Made by a program: the position numbers and the translations under genes. This document shows, piece by piece, positions 1 to 8,919 of a stretch of 34,773 nt of DNA; the first letter of the stretch is position 1, and the number at the start of each line of letters is the position of its first letter. The DNA comes from Sulfurospirillum sp. UBA1314 (lineage in GTDB: Bacteria; Campylobacterota; Campylobacteria; Campylobacterales; Sulfurospirillaceae). Under the pieces are notes generated by a model. It was not told the origin of the DNA. It did not search any database and was given only the letters and a program-made list of their open reading frames with translations. The DNA is taken from NCBI GenBank assembly GCA_002307095.1, contig DBTO01000125.1, forward strand, positions 1-34,773, written 5' to 3'.

Positions 1-3000
1 CGATTACAGGAACCAATGACCAACCAATAGTAAGTGATGTAACGCTTTCACAAGATGAAGCATTAAGTGGAACCAATACTTTCGAAGGTACATTGACTGC
101 AACCGATGCGGATGTTCATGATGGACATACGTTCTATGCGGTAATGGGTAGCGGAGACATGGGAAATAGCGTTAGCTATGAAGTCAATTCACCTGCTGAG
201 ATTAGTGTCGATAGCATTGTTGTCAATACCAATGGTACCTACACTGTAACGGGAGACTTTAATACTTTAGCTGCTGGTGAGACGGCAACCGTGACATTCC
301 AATACTACACCGTTGATAGTAGTTCAACGCAAGCCAATGGTGAGTCTAACACGTCTGTGCCTGCAACCATTACCCTTACGATTACAGGAACCAATGACGC
401 ACCTGTTATTTCAGCCGATAGCCAAATCACAGGCACAGCCTCTGAAGCAGGTAACGCGGATAATGGTGATGTTGTAGCAGCGATCCAAGCAACAGGAACA
501 GTGGTTGCAACCGATGTCGATCACAATGCAACCCTTTCATGGTCAGTCGATGAGACATCAACACCTTCTACTGGAATCTATGGAACTTTTGCAATTGATG
601 CCACAACGGGTGAATGGACCTATACGGTTGATTCAACCACTGGCTCAGCGGCAGATAAATTAGCAGAAGGACAAAGTGTTACAGAGACATTTAGTGTGGT
701 TGTGACCGATGACCAAGGTGCTACGGATACCCAAGTTGTGACGATTACGGTTAATGGAACCAATGATTCTCCTATTATTTCAGATACCAGTACAATCCTA
801 GGTACCGCCTCTGAAGCAGGCAATAAAGATAACGGTACCGTTGTTGATGCTATTGCGGCAACAGGAACGCTTAGTGCAACCGATGTCGATAATGGTGCAA
901 CCCTTACATGGTCCGTTGATGAGACAACAACACCTTCTACTGGAACCTATGGAACCTTTGCCATTGATCCAGTAACAGGCGCATGGACCTATACGGTTGA
1001 TTCAACCACAGGCTCAGCTGCTGATCAATTGGCTGAAGGCGAAACTGCCTCTGAAACATTTACCGTTCTTGTAACCGATGAATTTGGTGCAACCGATACT
1101 CAAGTTGTGACGATCACAGTTAACGGTACCAACGATTCACCGGTCGCTGTTGCGGATGTTAACAGTGTTAAAGAGGCTGGGACTAATCCTTTCTTTGATA
1201 CGGAAGGACAAGCATTTGCTACAGGTAGTCTTCTCTCAAATGACTCTGATGTGGATGGCGATGCAAATCCAGAAATAGCACTGGATGTCATTAAAATCGT
1301 TTCAGATAGCACAGGTTCTAGTGATACAACGGCTACTTTAGGACAGTTAAATGTGAATGGTGCTTATGGCGTTTTAGTTGTTGACAAAGAGAGCGGTGAT
1401 TACACCTATATTCTTAACAATTACAATACAACCGTTAATGCACTCAACGAAGGTGATAGCGTTGTCGATACCTTCACCTATACTATTACCGATGCGAACG
1501 GTGCTACCGCAACAGCCACATTAAGTATCACTGTCAATGGAACCAATGATGCTCCTGTTATTTCTGGAACCATTTCAGGAACGGCAAGTGAAGCGGGTAA
1601 TTATGATGATGGTAGTATCAAAGCCGCAACCGTTGCGACAGGAACATTGTCTGGCAGTGATGTTGATAATACGGATCTTACATGGTCTATTAGCGGAAGT
1701 GCTACCAAAACATATGGAACATTTGCGATTGATTCTGTAACCGGTGTATGGACGTATACGGTCGATGCAACCACAGGTTCTGCAGCCGATAAATTAGCTG
1801 AGGGACAAGTAAGATACGAGACCTATACAGTTGTTTTAAGTGACAATGAGTCAGCCAATCCTAAAACAGATACGCAAACCATTACGATTAAAATTGTCGG
1901 TACCAACGATGCTCCTGTTATTGCGGAGACAAACATTACGGGGACAGCGCATGAAGCAGGCAATCTTGATGATGGCTCTGTCGTAGCCGCTATTCAAGCA
2001 ACAGGAACATTGGTTGCAACAGATGTCGATAATGGCGCAACGCATACATGGTCTATTAGTGGTAGCACAGCAGGGACTTATGGTAGTTTTGCCATTAATT
2101 CACATACGGGTAAATGGGTCTATACGGTTGATGCAACCACTGGCTCTGCCGCTGATAAATTGGCTGAAGGTGAGAGCAAAGTAGAAACATTTACCGTTGT
2201 GGTCACAGATGATAAAGGTGCAACCGATACACAAGTAGTCACTGTGACAGTGGTTGGAACCAATGATGCACCAATTATTGCAGGTACAACCACAGGAACA
2301 GCTTATGAAGCAGGCAATACGAGTGATGGCTCTGTCGTAGACGCCATTCAAGCAACCGGTACATTGACTGCGACAGATGTGGATAACGGCGCAACGCATA
2401 CATGGTCTATTAGCAGTAACACAACAGGAACGTATGGCAGTTTTGCTATCGACGCAACGACAGGCGAATGGGTCTATACGGTTGATGCAACCACAGGTTC
2501 TGCTGCCGATAAATTGGCTGAGGGTGAGAGTAAAGTAGAAACATTTACAGTGGTAGCTACGGATGAGTACGGCGCAATTGACACACAAGTCGTCACCGTG
2601 ACAGTAATTGGGACCAATGATGCGCCAGTCTTGACCTCTTCAACAGCATTAAGTTTTAGTGCTACAGAGGACAATGCGCTCGATTCTGGAAGCTACAGTG
2701 GCAATATCGGTATCAGTACGCTTGCAACCGATGTCGACCATAATGCAGTGCTTCATATCAGCCAAGTCAATGGCGATGCCGTTTCTGCAACGGATGGTTA
2801 CGATACAACCGTAACATTTACCTACGTTGATAAAGATGGCGCGAATGCAAGCTTTGAAGCAAGTTTACATGTAAACCAAGATGGCACCTACACCATTACC
2901 AATGAGAGCGATCTCAATCCTCTTCCCGGTGGCGTTAATGCAACGGCATCATTGAACTTTACGATTGCCGATGAGCATGGCGCAGAAACAGCAGCTAAAA

Positions 3001-6000
3001 TGGTGAATTTGACGATTACAGGCGATAATGATGCTCCAACTACGGATACTGTCACATTGGCTTCTATTGCTGAAGACAGTGGAGCCTATATTATTACGCA
3101 AGCAGATCTTCTTGCTAATGCCAACGATGTCGATAGTACGCATTTAACTGCAACAGACCTTGCAATTAGCAGTGGAAATGGTACATTGGTCGATAATCAT
3201 GATGGTACATGGACGTATACTCCAGCCGAAAATGACGATACCGATGTAAACTTTAGTTATACAATCAGTGATGGTGACAAAACGGTTGATGGCAGCGCAA
3301 CGCTCGATATTACACCAGTCAATGATGTCCCAACGACAGAAGCAGTAACGCTTGCAGCGATTGCAGAAGATGTTGCAGGAGGACGCATTATCACACAAAC
3401 TGAATTACTTGGAAATGCTAGTGATGTGGAAAACAATAACCTCACTGTAACAGACCTTGCAATTAGCAGTGGAAACGGTACATTGGTCGATAATCATGAT
3501 GGTACATGGACGTATACACCAGCTGAAAATGATGATACAGAAGTAAGCTTTAGCTATACCATTACAGATGATGGCACGACAAATGGTGTATCTGACCCAT
3601 TATCGGTAACAGGCAGTGCAACACTCGATATTACTCCAGTTAATGATGCCCCTGTGCTTGATCTTAATGGTGTTGATCAAACTTATACCGAATCTTTTGA
3701 AGGACTTATTGGTTCTTCAGGTTGGACGATTCTATCAAGCTCAACCTTTGCAGGAGATAATGGTATTGAGTGGATAACAACAGGGCATAATTTAGAGGTA
3801 CAAAATAACGGTGTTACCGTTGATGCGACTGATGGGCATGCCTTAGCAGAACTTGATTCCGATGGTTTGGTAACACTCTCCAGCAATCTTACCTTAACCG
3901 ATACGACAGCAACATTAGCCTTTGATTATCATACCCGCCCTGGCTCTGAGAGTGATAGCAGTATGAAAGTCACTTTAGGTAGTGAATCGTTTGATCTAAG
4001 TTATACAAGTGAAGGAGTGCTCGCCATTACCAATGTGAGTGATGGCTTAACTGTCAGTTATACATATAATGCTACAACAGGTTGGTACAGTATCAGCGTC
4101 ACGGCTATGGGACTTAGTGTCGGTGAAAATACTCTATCGTTTGAAGGAACAGGTATTTCAAATGCTTTGGGTGCTCTTTTGGACAATATCGCTCTTAAAG
4201 CTAATACTGACACTGGCTATGAAACAAGCTACACTGAAAATGGTACAGGTGTTTCTATCGTCGATCATGACGTGAGCATTAGTGATGTAGATGATACCCA
4301 TATGGAAAAAGCGACCATTACGCTTACCAATACGAAAGAGGGAGATAGCCTAAATATTGGTACTTTACCGAGTGACATTACTGCAACTACATCGACGGAT
4401 ACCAATGGAAATATTGTTGTCACTTTAAGTGGTAGTGCAACATTGGCTGAGTACCAAGATGCGTTCAAAGCCATTACCTATGCAAGCAGTAGTGAAAATC
4501 CTGATACAACAGATCGTGTTATTTCTATCGTTGTAAATGATGGAGACGCTGATAGCAATACAGCATATACGGTTGTACATGTGACACCAGTCAACGATGC
4601 ACCAGAAACCTATACAACAAATAGTAGTGGCAGTGAAAATACAACAACACCAATCAGTGTAACCCTCTCAGGTAGTGATATCGATGGAACGGTAGATCAT
4701 TTCGTGATTAGTACACTTCCAACCAATGGAACACTTTACGCTGATGCTGCAATGACAACAGTAATCGCTGCAGGTGATAGCGTGAATGGAACCGTTTACT
4801 TTATTCCAAGTGCAAATTACCATGGCGATACAACCTTTACCTATGCAGCCGTCGATAATGAAGGGCTTGCAGATACGACACCAGCAACGGCAACTATTAC
4901 GGTAGCTTCTGTCAACGATGCCCCAACGATTACCTTAATACAGGTAAATAACTTTGTCGAAGATGCAAGTAGCAATGTTGTTGGCTCAATCGTTGCGAAG
5001 TATACGACGAGTGATGCTGATAATGATCCTGTTTCTGTAACCCTTAGTGATACAACGCACTATGCGCTGGATGGTCATGGAAATGTGACGTTAACTGCCG
5101 CGGGACTTGCCTTGGTCAATGCCGGTACAGATTTACCAGCCTTTACATTAACACCAAATGATGGAACAATCAATGGTACCGCGGTCAGTGCTGACCCAAG
5201 TGTGACACCAGTCAACGATGCACCAGTGATTACCTTGACACAAGTGAACAACTTTGTCGAAGATGCAAGTAGCAATGTTGTTGGCTCAATCGTTGCGAAG
5301 TATACGACGAGTGATGCTGATAATGATCCTGTCTCCGTAACCCTTAGTGATACAACGCACTATGCGCTGGATGGTCATGGAAATGTGACGTTAACTGCCG
5401 CAGGACTTGCCTTGGTTAATGCCGGTACAGATTTACCAGCATTTACATTAACACCAAATGATGGAACAGTTGATGGAATAGCTGTCAGTGCAGATCCAAG
5501 TGTGACACCAGTCAACGATGCACCAACGTCGACCAATGATACGATTGCCGTTACGGAAGATACGATATATACGCTTCATGCGAGTGATTTTGGTACATAC
5601 CACGATGAAGAGGGTAGCAGTTTGGCTTCTGTTCGTATTGATTCTTTACCAACGAATGGAACGCTTTACCTTGATGGTGTCGCGGTGAGTGCACATGCTG
5701 TGATTTCAATAGCAGATATTAACGGTGGTAAGTTAACCTTTACTCCGACAGGAAACAGTGATGCGGATAGCACCTTTACCTTTAGCGTGAGTGATGGAAC
5801 AGCGTGGAGTGCAACGTCTTACACGACCGATGTTGTGATTACAGCCGTAGCCGATACACCAACAGTAAGCATCTCAGGAACAGGTGTTGTTTCTCAAATC
5901 ATTGATAGCACGAATGCTACAACGACAGGAAATGGCTTTACGATTACTGCACTTCATGAAAATGGTACGGCTAGCACTATTGCTACTAATAGTTCACCTA

Positions 6001-8138
6001 ATGGATTTGGTGTTGCAGGTGCTACTTCGGGTGCTGACAGTGAAATTGGCTATTTGAATGGCAAGTCGGAAACAGTGGATGTTAGATTTGATAATGCCGT
6101 GACATCGATTAGCGTTTCCATTGCGTATTTAAATTCGACTGAAACCTATGGAGTCCATTTCTACCTCAATGGTGTTCTTGTTGGTACGACGACACATACG
6201 GGAGGAAGTGATGGTGTTGAGGCTGCAGTAACGCTTTCTGCAACCAATGGTGCTGCTTTTGATGAAGTCGTATTCTATGCTCCTAACGCATATGATGACT
6301 ATTTGATCCACTCCATTACCTTTGATAAAGAGGTTGCTTCATCAACTGTCACAGTCGATGATACGACAAGGTCAACCGAACTTCATGTCTCTTCTGCTTT
6401 GAGCGATACCGATGGTTCAGAGACATTGAGTACAAGCATTAGCGGTTTAGGCGAAGGATTTGTCTTGACCGATGGTACCCATACGGCTACAGCGGGTAGT
6501 TCCGGAGTTGTCGATATTACGGGTTGGACGCTAAGCACATTAACGCTTACAACGCCGGTCTTTGCTGCGAACGGTACTTATACATTAACCGTTACAGCGA
6601 CATCAACGGAAACATCCAATGGCAATACCGCAACGGCGACTGCAACCGTTAATGTGATTGTGGCAGATAGCAGTGAAGTAAGCGCAGTTGATAATATGGT
6701 AACAGTTGAAACTACGACAACAACGACAGCTACAACGGCAACGGGTGCATGGAATGATAGTGATGGCAATGCCTCTCATGTGAATGTTTCTGGATCATCT
6801 GTGACACTCGATACAAGCAATAGCGGTACTTACGCACAAGTATCTACAACATCTCAAGCCTTTACGATGACAGCGGGTACGGTAAGTGTAACCGTATCGA
6901 ATTTGGGATCTGTTGGAAATAATGATTCGTTTACTGTATCTCTTAATGGTACAGCAACGACGTTTACAGCAAATGTGAGTGGACCAAACACAACATGGAC
7001 ATCTTCCAATTCTAATGCAACCTTTAATTCTTCGACGGGTGTTGTGACATTTAGTAATGTAACAGCAGGTTCTAAAACCGTGACCGTTACAGCCAATAAA
7101 CTGGATGCGACGTTCTCAAATTTGAAGTATTCATCGTCTACTACGACAACCACAACCACCTCTTTGGAAAGTTCTGGTTTAGAAGCTGCGGTCGTTTCAG
7201 GTATTATTGTTGGTAATGTTCTTACCAATGATGCTGTAGGCTCAGAAGGGGCGACAATCACACAAATTGATGGCACAAGTGTCAGTGGTACCAGTGCAAC
7301 CGTTACGGGAGATCATGGAACATTAGTGATCAACACTTCAACAGGTGCCTATACTTACACGGTAACCGATACAACGGTTCCAACAACCGGTAGTGAAACC
7401 TTTAGTTATACTCTTGCACAAGCCGATGGTGACACGTCAACTGCTAATTTGACCTTTAATTTTGCAAATGGCAGTAGCGTTACAAATGGCACAAGTGGTG
7501 CGGATACATTGGATTACCATGCAAGTACAACAGGCGTAACCCTTTACGGTGGAGATGGCGATGACCATCTTATCGGTGGATCGGGAGATGATTACCTTTA
7601 CGGAGGAGCAGGTGATGATCACCTTGAAGGTGGTGCAGGCAATGATCATCTTTACGGTGGAGATGGTGTTGATATCCTTGAAGGTGGTGCAGGCAACGAC
7701 TATCTTGATGGTGGCGCAGGAGCGGATAAACTCTACGGTGGCGCTGGAAATGATACCTTGGTTTACGATGCGGCTGATACTGTCATCGATGGAGGAACAG
7801 GAACAGACACCTTACTCATCAATACCAGCGGTACGGTAGATCTAAGCAATGTTGCTGCGATTGCGACCAGTATTGAAGCGCTTGATTTGACAAAAGCCAA
7901 TGTGAATGTCACCAATATCAATGTGGATGATATTATCAAATTGACAGCGGATGATACGACACACGTTCTTAAAATTACAGGCGATGCGAATGATAGCGTC
8001 TCAGGTACAGGATTGAGCGCATCATCCGATACAACCAATCTCGATGCTGGCTACACACGTTATGAAGGTACTGCCACAGATGGTACAAAAGCGTATGTTG
8101 ACGTTCAAGACACCATCGTGCATACTGACTTTCATTAA
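1..8138 (+). CDS. Giant VCBS/RTX adhesin, C-terminal part (5' end outside window)
   Basis: This is the end of a very long secreted adhesin of the LapA/BapA type, expected to leave the cell by a type I secretion system and act in attachment or biofilm. The frame is open from base 3 with no start, so the gene begins upstream; 2711 residues are visible. About 15 repeat junctions of the form GTNDAPV or PVNDAP mark tandem VCBS/cadherin-like Ig-fold domains of roughly 90-120 residues. Two adjacent 100-residue units (4921-5520) are almost identical. Near the C-terminus are Thr/Ser-rich linkers, then eight RTX nonapeptides (GGxGxDxLx, 7548-7763) that bind calcium, then about 120 residues typical of a type I secretion signal region. 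There is almost no Cys. The stop overlaps the start of the LapG-like protease gene by one base (TAATG). The N-terminal retention module that LapG would cut must lie upstream, as must any secretion genes. Confidence 0.93.
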   Translation, partial: ITGTNDQPIVSDVTLSQDEALSGTNTFEGTLTATDADVHDGHTFYAVMGSGDMGNSVSYEVNSPAEISVDSIVVNTNGTYTVTGDFNTLAAGETATVTFQYYTVDSSSTQANGESNTSVPATITLTITGTNDAPVISADSQITGTASEAGNADNGDVVAAIQATGTVVATDVDHNATLSWSVDETSTPSTGIYGTFAIDATTGEWTYTVDSTTGSAADKLAEGQSVTETFSVVVTDDQGATDTQVVTITVNGTNDSPIISDTSTILGTASEAGNKDNGTVVDAIAATGTLSATDVDNGATLTWSVDETTTPSTGTYGTFAIDPVTGAWTYTVDSTTGSAADQLAEGETASETFTVLVTDEFGATDTQVVTITVNGTNDSPVAVADVNSVKEAGTNPFFDTEGQAFATGSLLSNDSDVDGDANPEIALDVIKIVSDSTGSSDTTATLGQLNVNGAYGVLVVDKESGDYTYILNNYNTTVNALNEGDSVVDTFTYTITDANGATATATLSITVNGTNDAPVISGTISGTASEAGNYDDGSIKAATVATGTLSGSDVDNTDLTWSISGSATKTYGTFAIDSVTGVWTYTVDATTGSAADKLAEGQVRYETYTVVLSDNESANPKTDTQTITIKIVGTNDAPVIAETNITGTAHEAGNLDDGSVVAAIQATGTLVATDVDNGATHTWSISGSTAGTYGSFAINSHTGKWVYTVDATTGSAADKLAEGESKVETFTVVVTDDKGATDTQVVTVTVVGTNDAPIIAGTTTGTAYEAGNTSDGSVVDAIQATGTLTATDVDNGATHTWSISSNTTGTYGSFAIDATTGEWVYTVDATTGSAADKLAEGESKVETFTVVATDEYGAIDTQVVTVTVIGTNDAPVLTSSTALSFSATEDNALDSGSYSGNIGISTLATDVDHNAVLHISQVNGDAVSATDGYDTTVTFTYVDKDGANASFEASLHVNQDGTYTITNESDLNPLPGGVNATASLNFTIADEHGAETAAKMVNLTITGDNDAPTTDTVTLASIAEDSGAYIITQADLLANANDVDSTHLTATDLAISSGNGTLVDNHDGTWTYTPAENDDTDVNFSYTISDGDKTVDGSATLDITPVNDVPTTEAVTLAAIAEDVAGGRIITQTELLGNASDVENNNLTVTDLAISSGNGTLVDNHDGTWTYTPAENDDTEVSFSYTITDDGTTNGVSDPLSVTGSATLDITPVNDAPVLDLNGVDQTYTESFEGLIGSSGWTILSSSTFAGDNGIEWITTGHNLEVQNNGVTVDATDGHALAELDSDGLVTLSSNLTLTDTTATLAFDYHTRPGSESDSSMKVTLGSESFDLSYTSEGVLAITNVSDGLTVSYTYNATTGWYSISVTAMGLSVGENTLSFEGTGISNALGALLDNIALKANTDTGYETSYTENGTGVSIVDHDVSISDVDDTHMEKATITLTNTKEGDSLNIGTLPSDITATTSTDTNGNIVVTLSGSATLAEYQDAFKAITYASSSENPDTTDRVISIVVNDGDADSNTAYTVVHVTPVNDAPETYTTNSSGSENTTTPISVTLSGSDIDGTVDHFVISTLPTNGTLYADAAMTTVIAAGDSVNGTVYFIPSANYHGDTTFTYAAVDNEGLADTTPATATITVASVNDAPTITLIQVNNFVEDASSNVVGSIVAKYTTSDADNDPVSVTLSDTTHYALDGHGNVTLTAAGLALVNAGTDLPAFTLTPNDGTINGTAVSADPSVTPVNDAPVITLTQVNNFVEDASSNVVGSIVAKYTTSDADNDPVSVTLSDTTHYALDGHGNVTLTAAGLALVNAGTDLPAFTLTPNDGTVDGIAVSADPSVTPVNDAPTSTNDTIAVTEDTIYTLHASDFGTYHDEEGSSLASVRIDSLPTNGTLYLDGVAVSAHAVISIADINGGKLTFTPTGNSDADSTFTFSVSDGTAWSATSYTTDVVITAVADTPTVSISGTGVVSQIIDSTNATTTGNGFTITALHENGTASTIATNSSPNGFGVAGATSGADSEIGYLNGKSETVDVRFDNAVTSISVSIAYLNSTETYGVHFYLNGVLVGTTTHTGGSDGVEAAVTLSATNGAAFDEVVFYAPNAYDDYLIHSITFDKEVASSTVTVDDTTRSTELHVSSALSDTDGSETLSTSISGLGEGFVLTDGTHTATAGSSGVVDITGWTLSTLTLTTPVFAANGTYTLTVTATSTETSNGNTATATATVNVIVADSSEVSAVDNMVTVETTTTTTATTATGAWNDSDGNASHVNVSGSSVTLDTSNSGTYAQVSTTSQAFTMTAGTVSVTVSNLGSVGNNDSFTVSLNGTATTFTANVSGPNTTWTSSNSNATFNSSTGVVTFSNVTAGSKTVTVTANKLDATFSNLKYSSSTTTTTTTSLESSGLEAAVVSGIIVGNVLTNDAVGSEGATITQIDGTSVSGTSATVTGDHGTLVINTSTGAYTYTVTDTTVPTTGSETFSYTLAQADGDTSTANLTFNFANGSSVTNGTSGADTLDYHASTTGVTLYGGDGDDHLIGGSGDDYLYGGAGDDHLEGGAGNDHLYGGDGVDILEGGAGNDYLDGGAGADKLYGGAGNDTLVYDAADTVIDGGTGTDTLLINTSGTVDLSNVAAIATSIEALDLTKANVNVTNINVDDIIKLTADDTTHVLKITGDANDSVSGTGLSASSDTTNLDAGYTRYEGTATDGTKAYVDVQDTIVHTDFH
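4921..5520 (+). repeat. Tandem 300-bp duplication inside the adhesin
   Basis: Two head-to-tail units of exactly 300 bp (4921-5220 and 5221-5520) encode nearly the same 100-residue Ig-like domain, beginning around VNNFVEDASSNVVGS. Most of the second and third hundred bases differ at only a few positions, which marks a recent duplication compared with the diverged VCBS units around it. Confidence 0.9.
7548..7763 (+). repeat. Eight RTX calcium-binding nonapeptide repeats
   Basis: Eight consecutive 27-bp units encode GGxGxDxLx nonapeptides (GGDGDDHLI, GGSGDDYLY, GGAGDDHLE and so on). In RTX proteins these fold into a calcium-loaded beta-roll outside the cell and sit just before the uncleaved C-terminal secretion signal. 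Confidence 0.93.
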
Positions 8139-8773
8139 TGGCTTTTAAAGTCATCCTTGGCTTTCTGCTTTTACATGTAAGCCTTTTTGGAGGGGAGTTT
8201 AAGCTCTCCTCCTCTTTTTTTGCTTCCCTTCCTACTGCCAAATCCAAAGCTATTTTTCATGATTACGAACGTTTTATGAACGAGACGAGCTCCAAACCTT
8301 TACATGTAAAGCTTGACGCGGTTAACTTTTACATCAACGCGTTTGTGGGTGCGTATGATGAACAGACGTACCGCAGCGAGGATTATTGGGCGAGTCGTTG
8401 GGAGTTTTTGGAAAATGGAGGAGGGGATTGCGAAGATTATGTGATCGCCAAGTTTTACACACTCAAAGATTTGGGCATTGACCCTAAAAAAATGGCGCTG
8501 TGCATTGTGCAAGACATGGACAACGGAAGCTACCATATGGTCCTGCTCTTTTTTGAAAAACCCCATACTGAGCCACTCGTGCTTGATAATCTCAGCTTCA
8601 AAATCTTACCCATCAGCAAACGCTATGATTTGAAAGTGAAAGAGTGCATGAACGAAGAGGGCTATTTTAAACTCGAAAACAGTGAACTCGTGCGCAATCC
8701 CTCACGTAGGGGAATCAAAAATTATGTTGAGATGCTCAAGCGAAATCAAAAAGAGTCGCTTTGGCAGCATTAA
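8138..8773 (+). CDS. lapG: LapG-type periplasmic transglutaminase-like cysteine protease (BTLCP)
   Basis: The 211-residue product has a short N-terminal hydrophobic segment (about residues 4-18), consistent with export to the periplasm. The core has the family signature GGGDCEDY, with predicted catalytic Cys98, His133 (in YHMVL) and Asp150 (in VLDNL). In Pseudomonas, LapG cuts the N-terminal retention module of LapA and releases the adhesin, under control of the c-di-GMP receptor LapD. The gene starts inside the adhesin stop codon (TAATG), so the two are almost certainly co-transcribed and translationally coupled, which strongly supports the adhesin as substrate. No lapD is visible in the window. 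Two copies of the TTACATGTAA palindrome lie inside the gene, giving LHVS in the signal segment and LHVK at residues 55-58. Confidence 0.9.
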   Translation: MAFKVILGFLLLHVSLFGGEFKLSSSFFASLPTAKSKAIFHDYERFMNETSSKPLHVKLDAVNFYINAFVGAYDEQTYRSEDYWASRWEFLENGGGDCEDYVIAKFYTLKDLGIDPKKMALCIVQDMDNGSYHMVLLFFEKPHTEPLVLDNLSFKILPISKRYDLKVKECMNEEGYFKLENSELVRNPSRRGIKNYVEMLKRNQKESLWQH

Positions 8774-8867
8774 TGCTTACATGTAAACTACGCACGCGCT
8801 AAAGCAAGACTGAAGAATACTGCTTAATACATAGCCAAACTCCTCACTCAAACCCCTCACTTCATGC

Positions 8868-8888
8868 TATAATATTTTTACATGTAAA
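8868..8888 (+). promoter_or_regulatory. Extended -10 promoter of cluster A, with palindrome over the predicted start site
   Basis: TGCTATAAT (8865-8873) is a perfect extended -10 box; no clear -35 box is seen. The predicted transcription start, about 7 nt downstream, falls inside a TTTACATGTAAA copy at 8877-8888. The first gene's start codon is at 8920 behind AAAGGA. A protein bound to the palindrome could block initiation. Confidence 0.6.
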
Positions 8889-8919
8889 GCGTTTTTACTT
8901 TCTGTTTTAAAGGATTAGT

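Noticed and set aside
93..95. TTG at 93 as the start of the adhesin gene
   Set aside because: The same frame is open back to base 3 and encodes another VCBS junction (ITGTNDQP), so the gene begins upstream.
2100..2588. Long minus-strand open frames inside the adhesin (also 6854-7276)
   Set aside because: They mirror the repetitive coding strand, have no ribosome binding sites and encode low-complexity Cys- or Val-rich sequence.
1..8138. Repeats in the adhesin as a CRISPR array
   Set aside because: Units are about 300 bp, in frame and encode protein domains; there are no short direct repeats with unique spacers.
8766..8777. 12-bp palindrome AGCATTAATGCT over the lapG stop codon
   Set aside because: Seen once only and overlaps coding sequence; likely chance.
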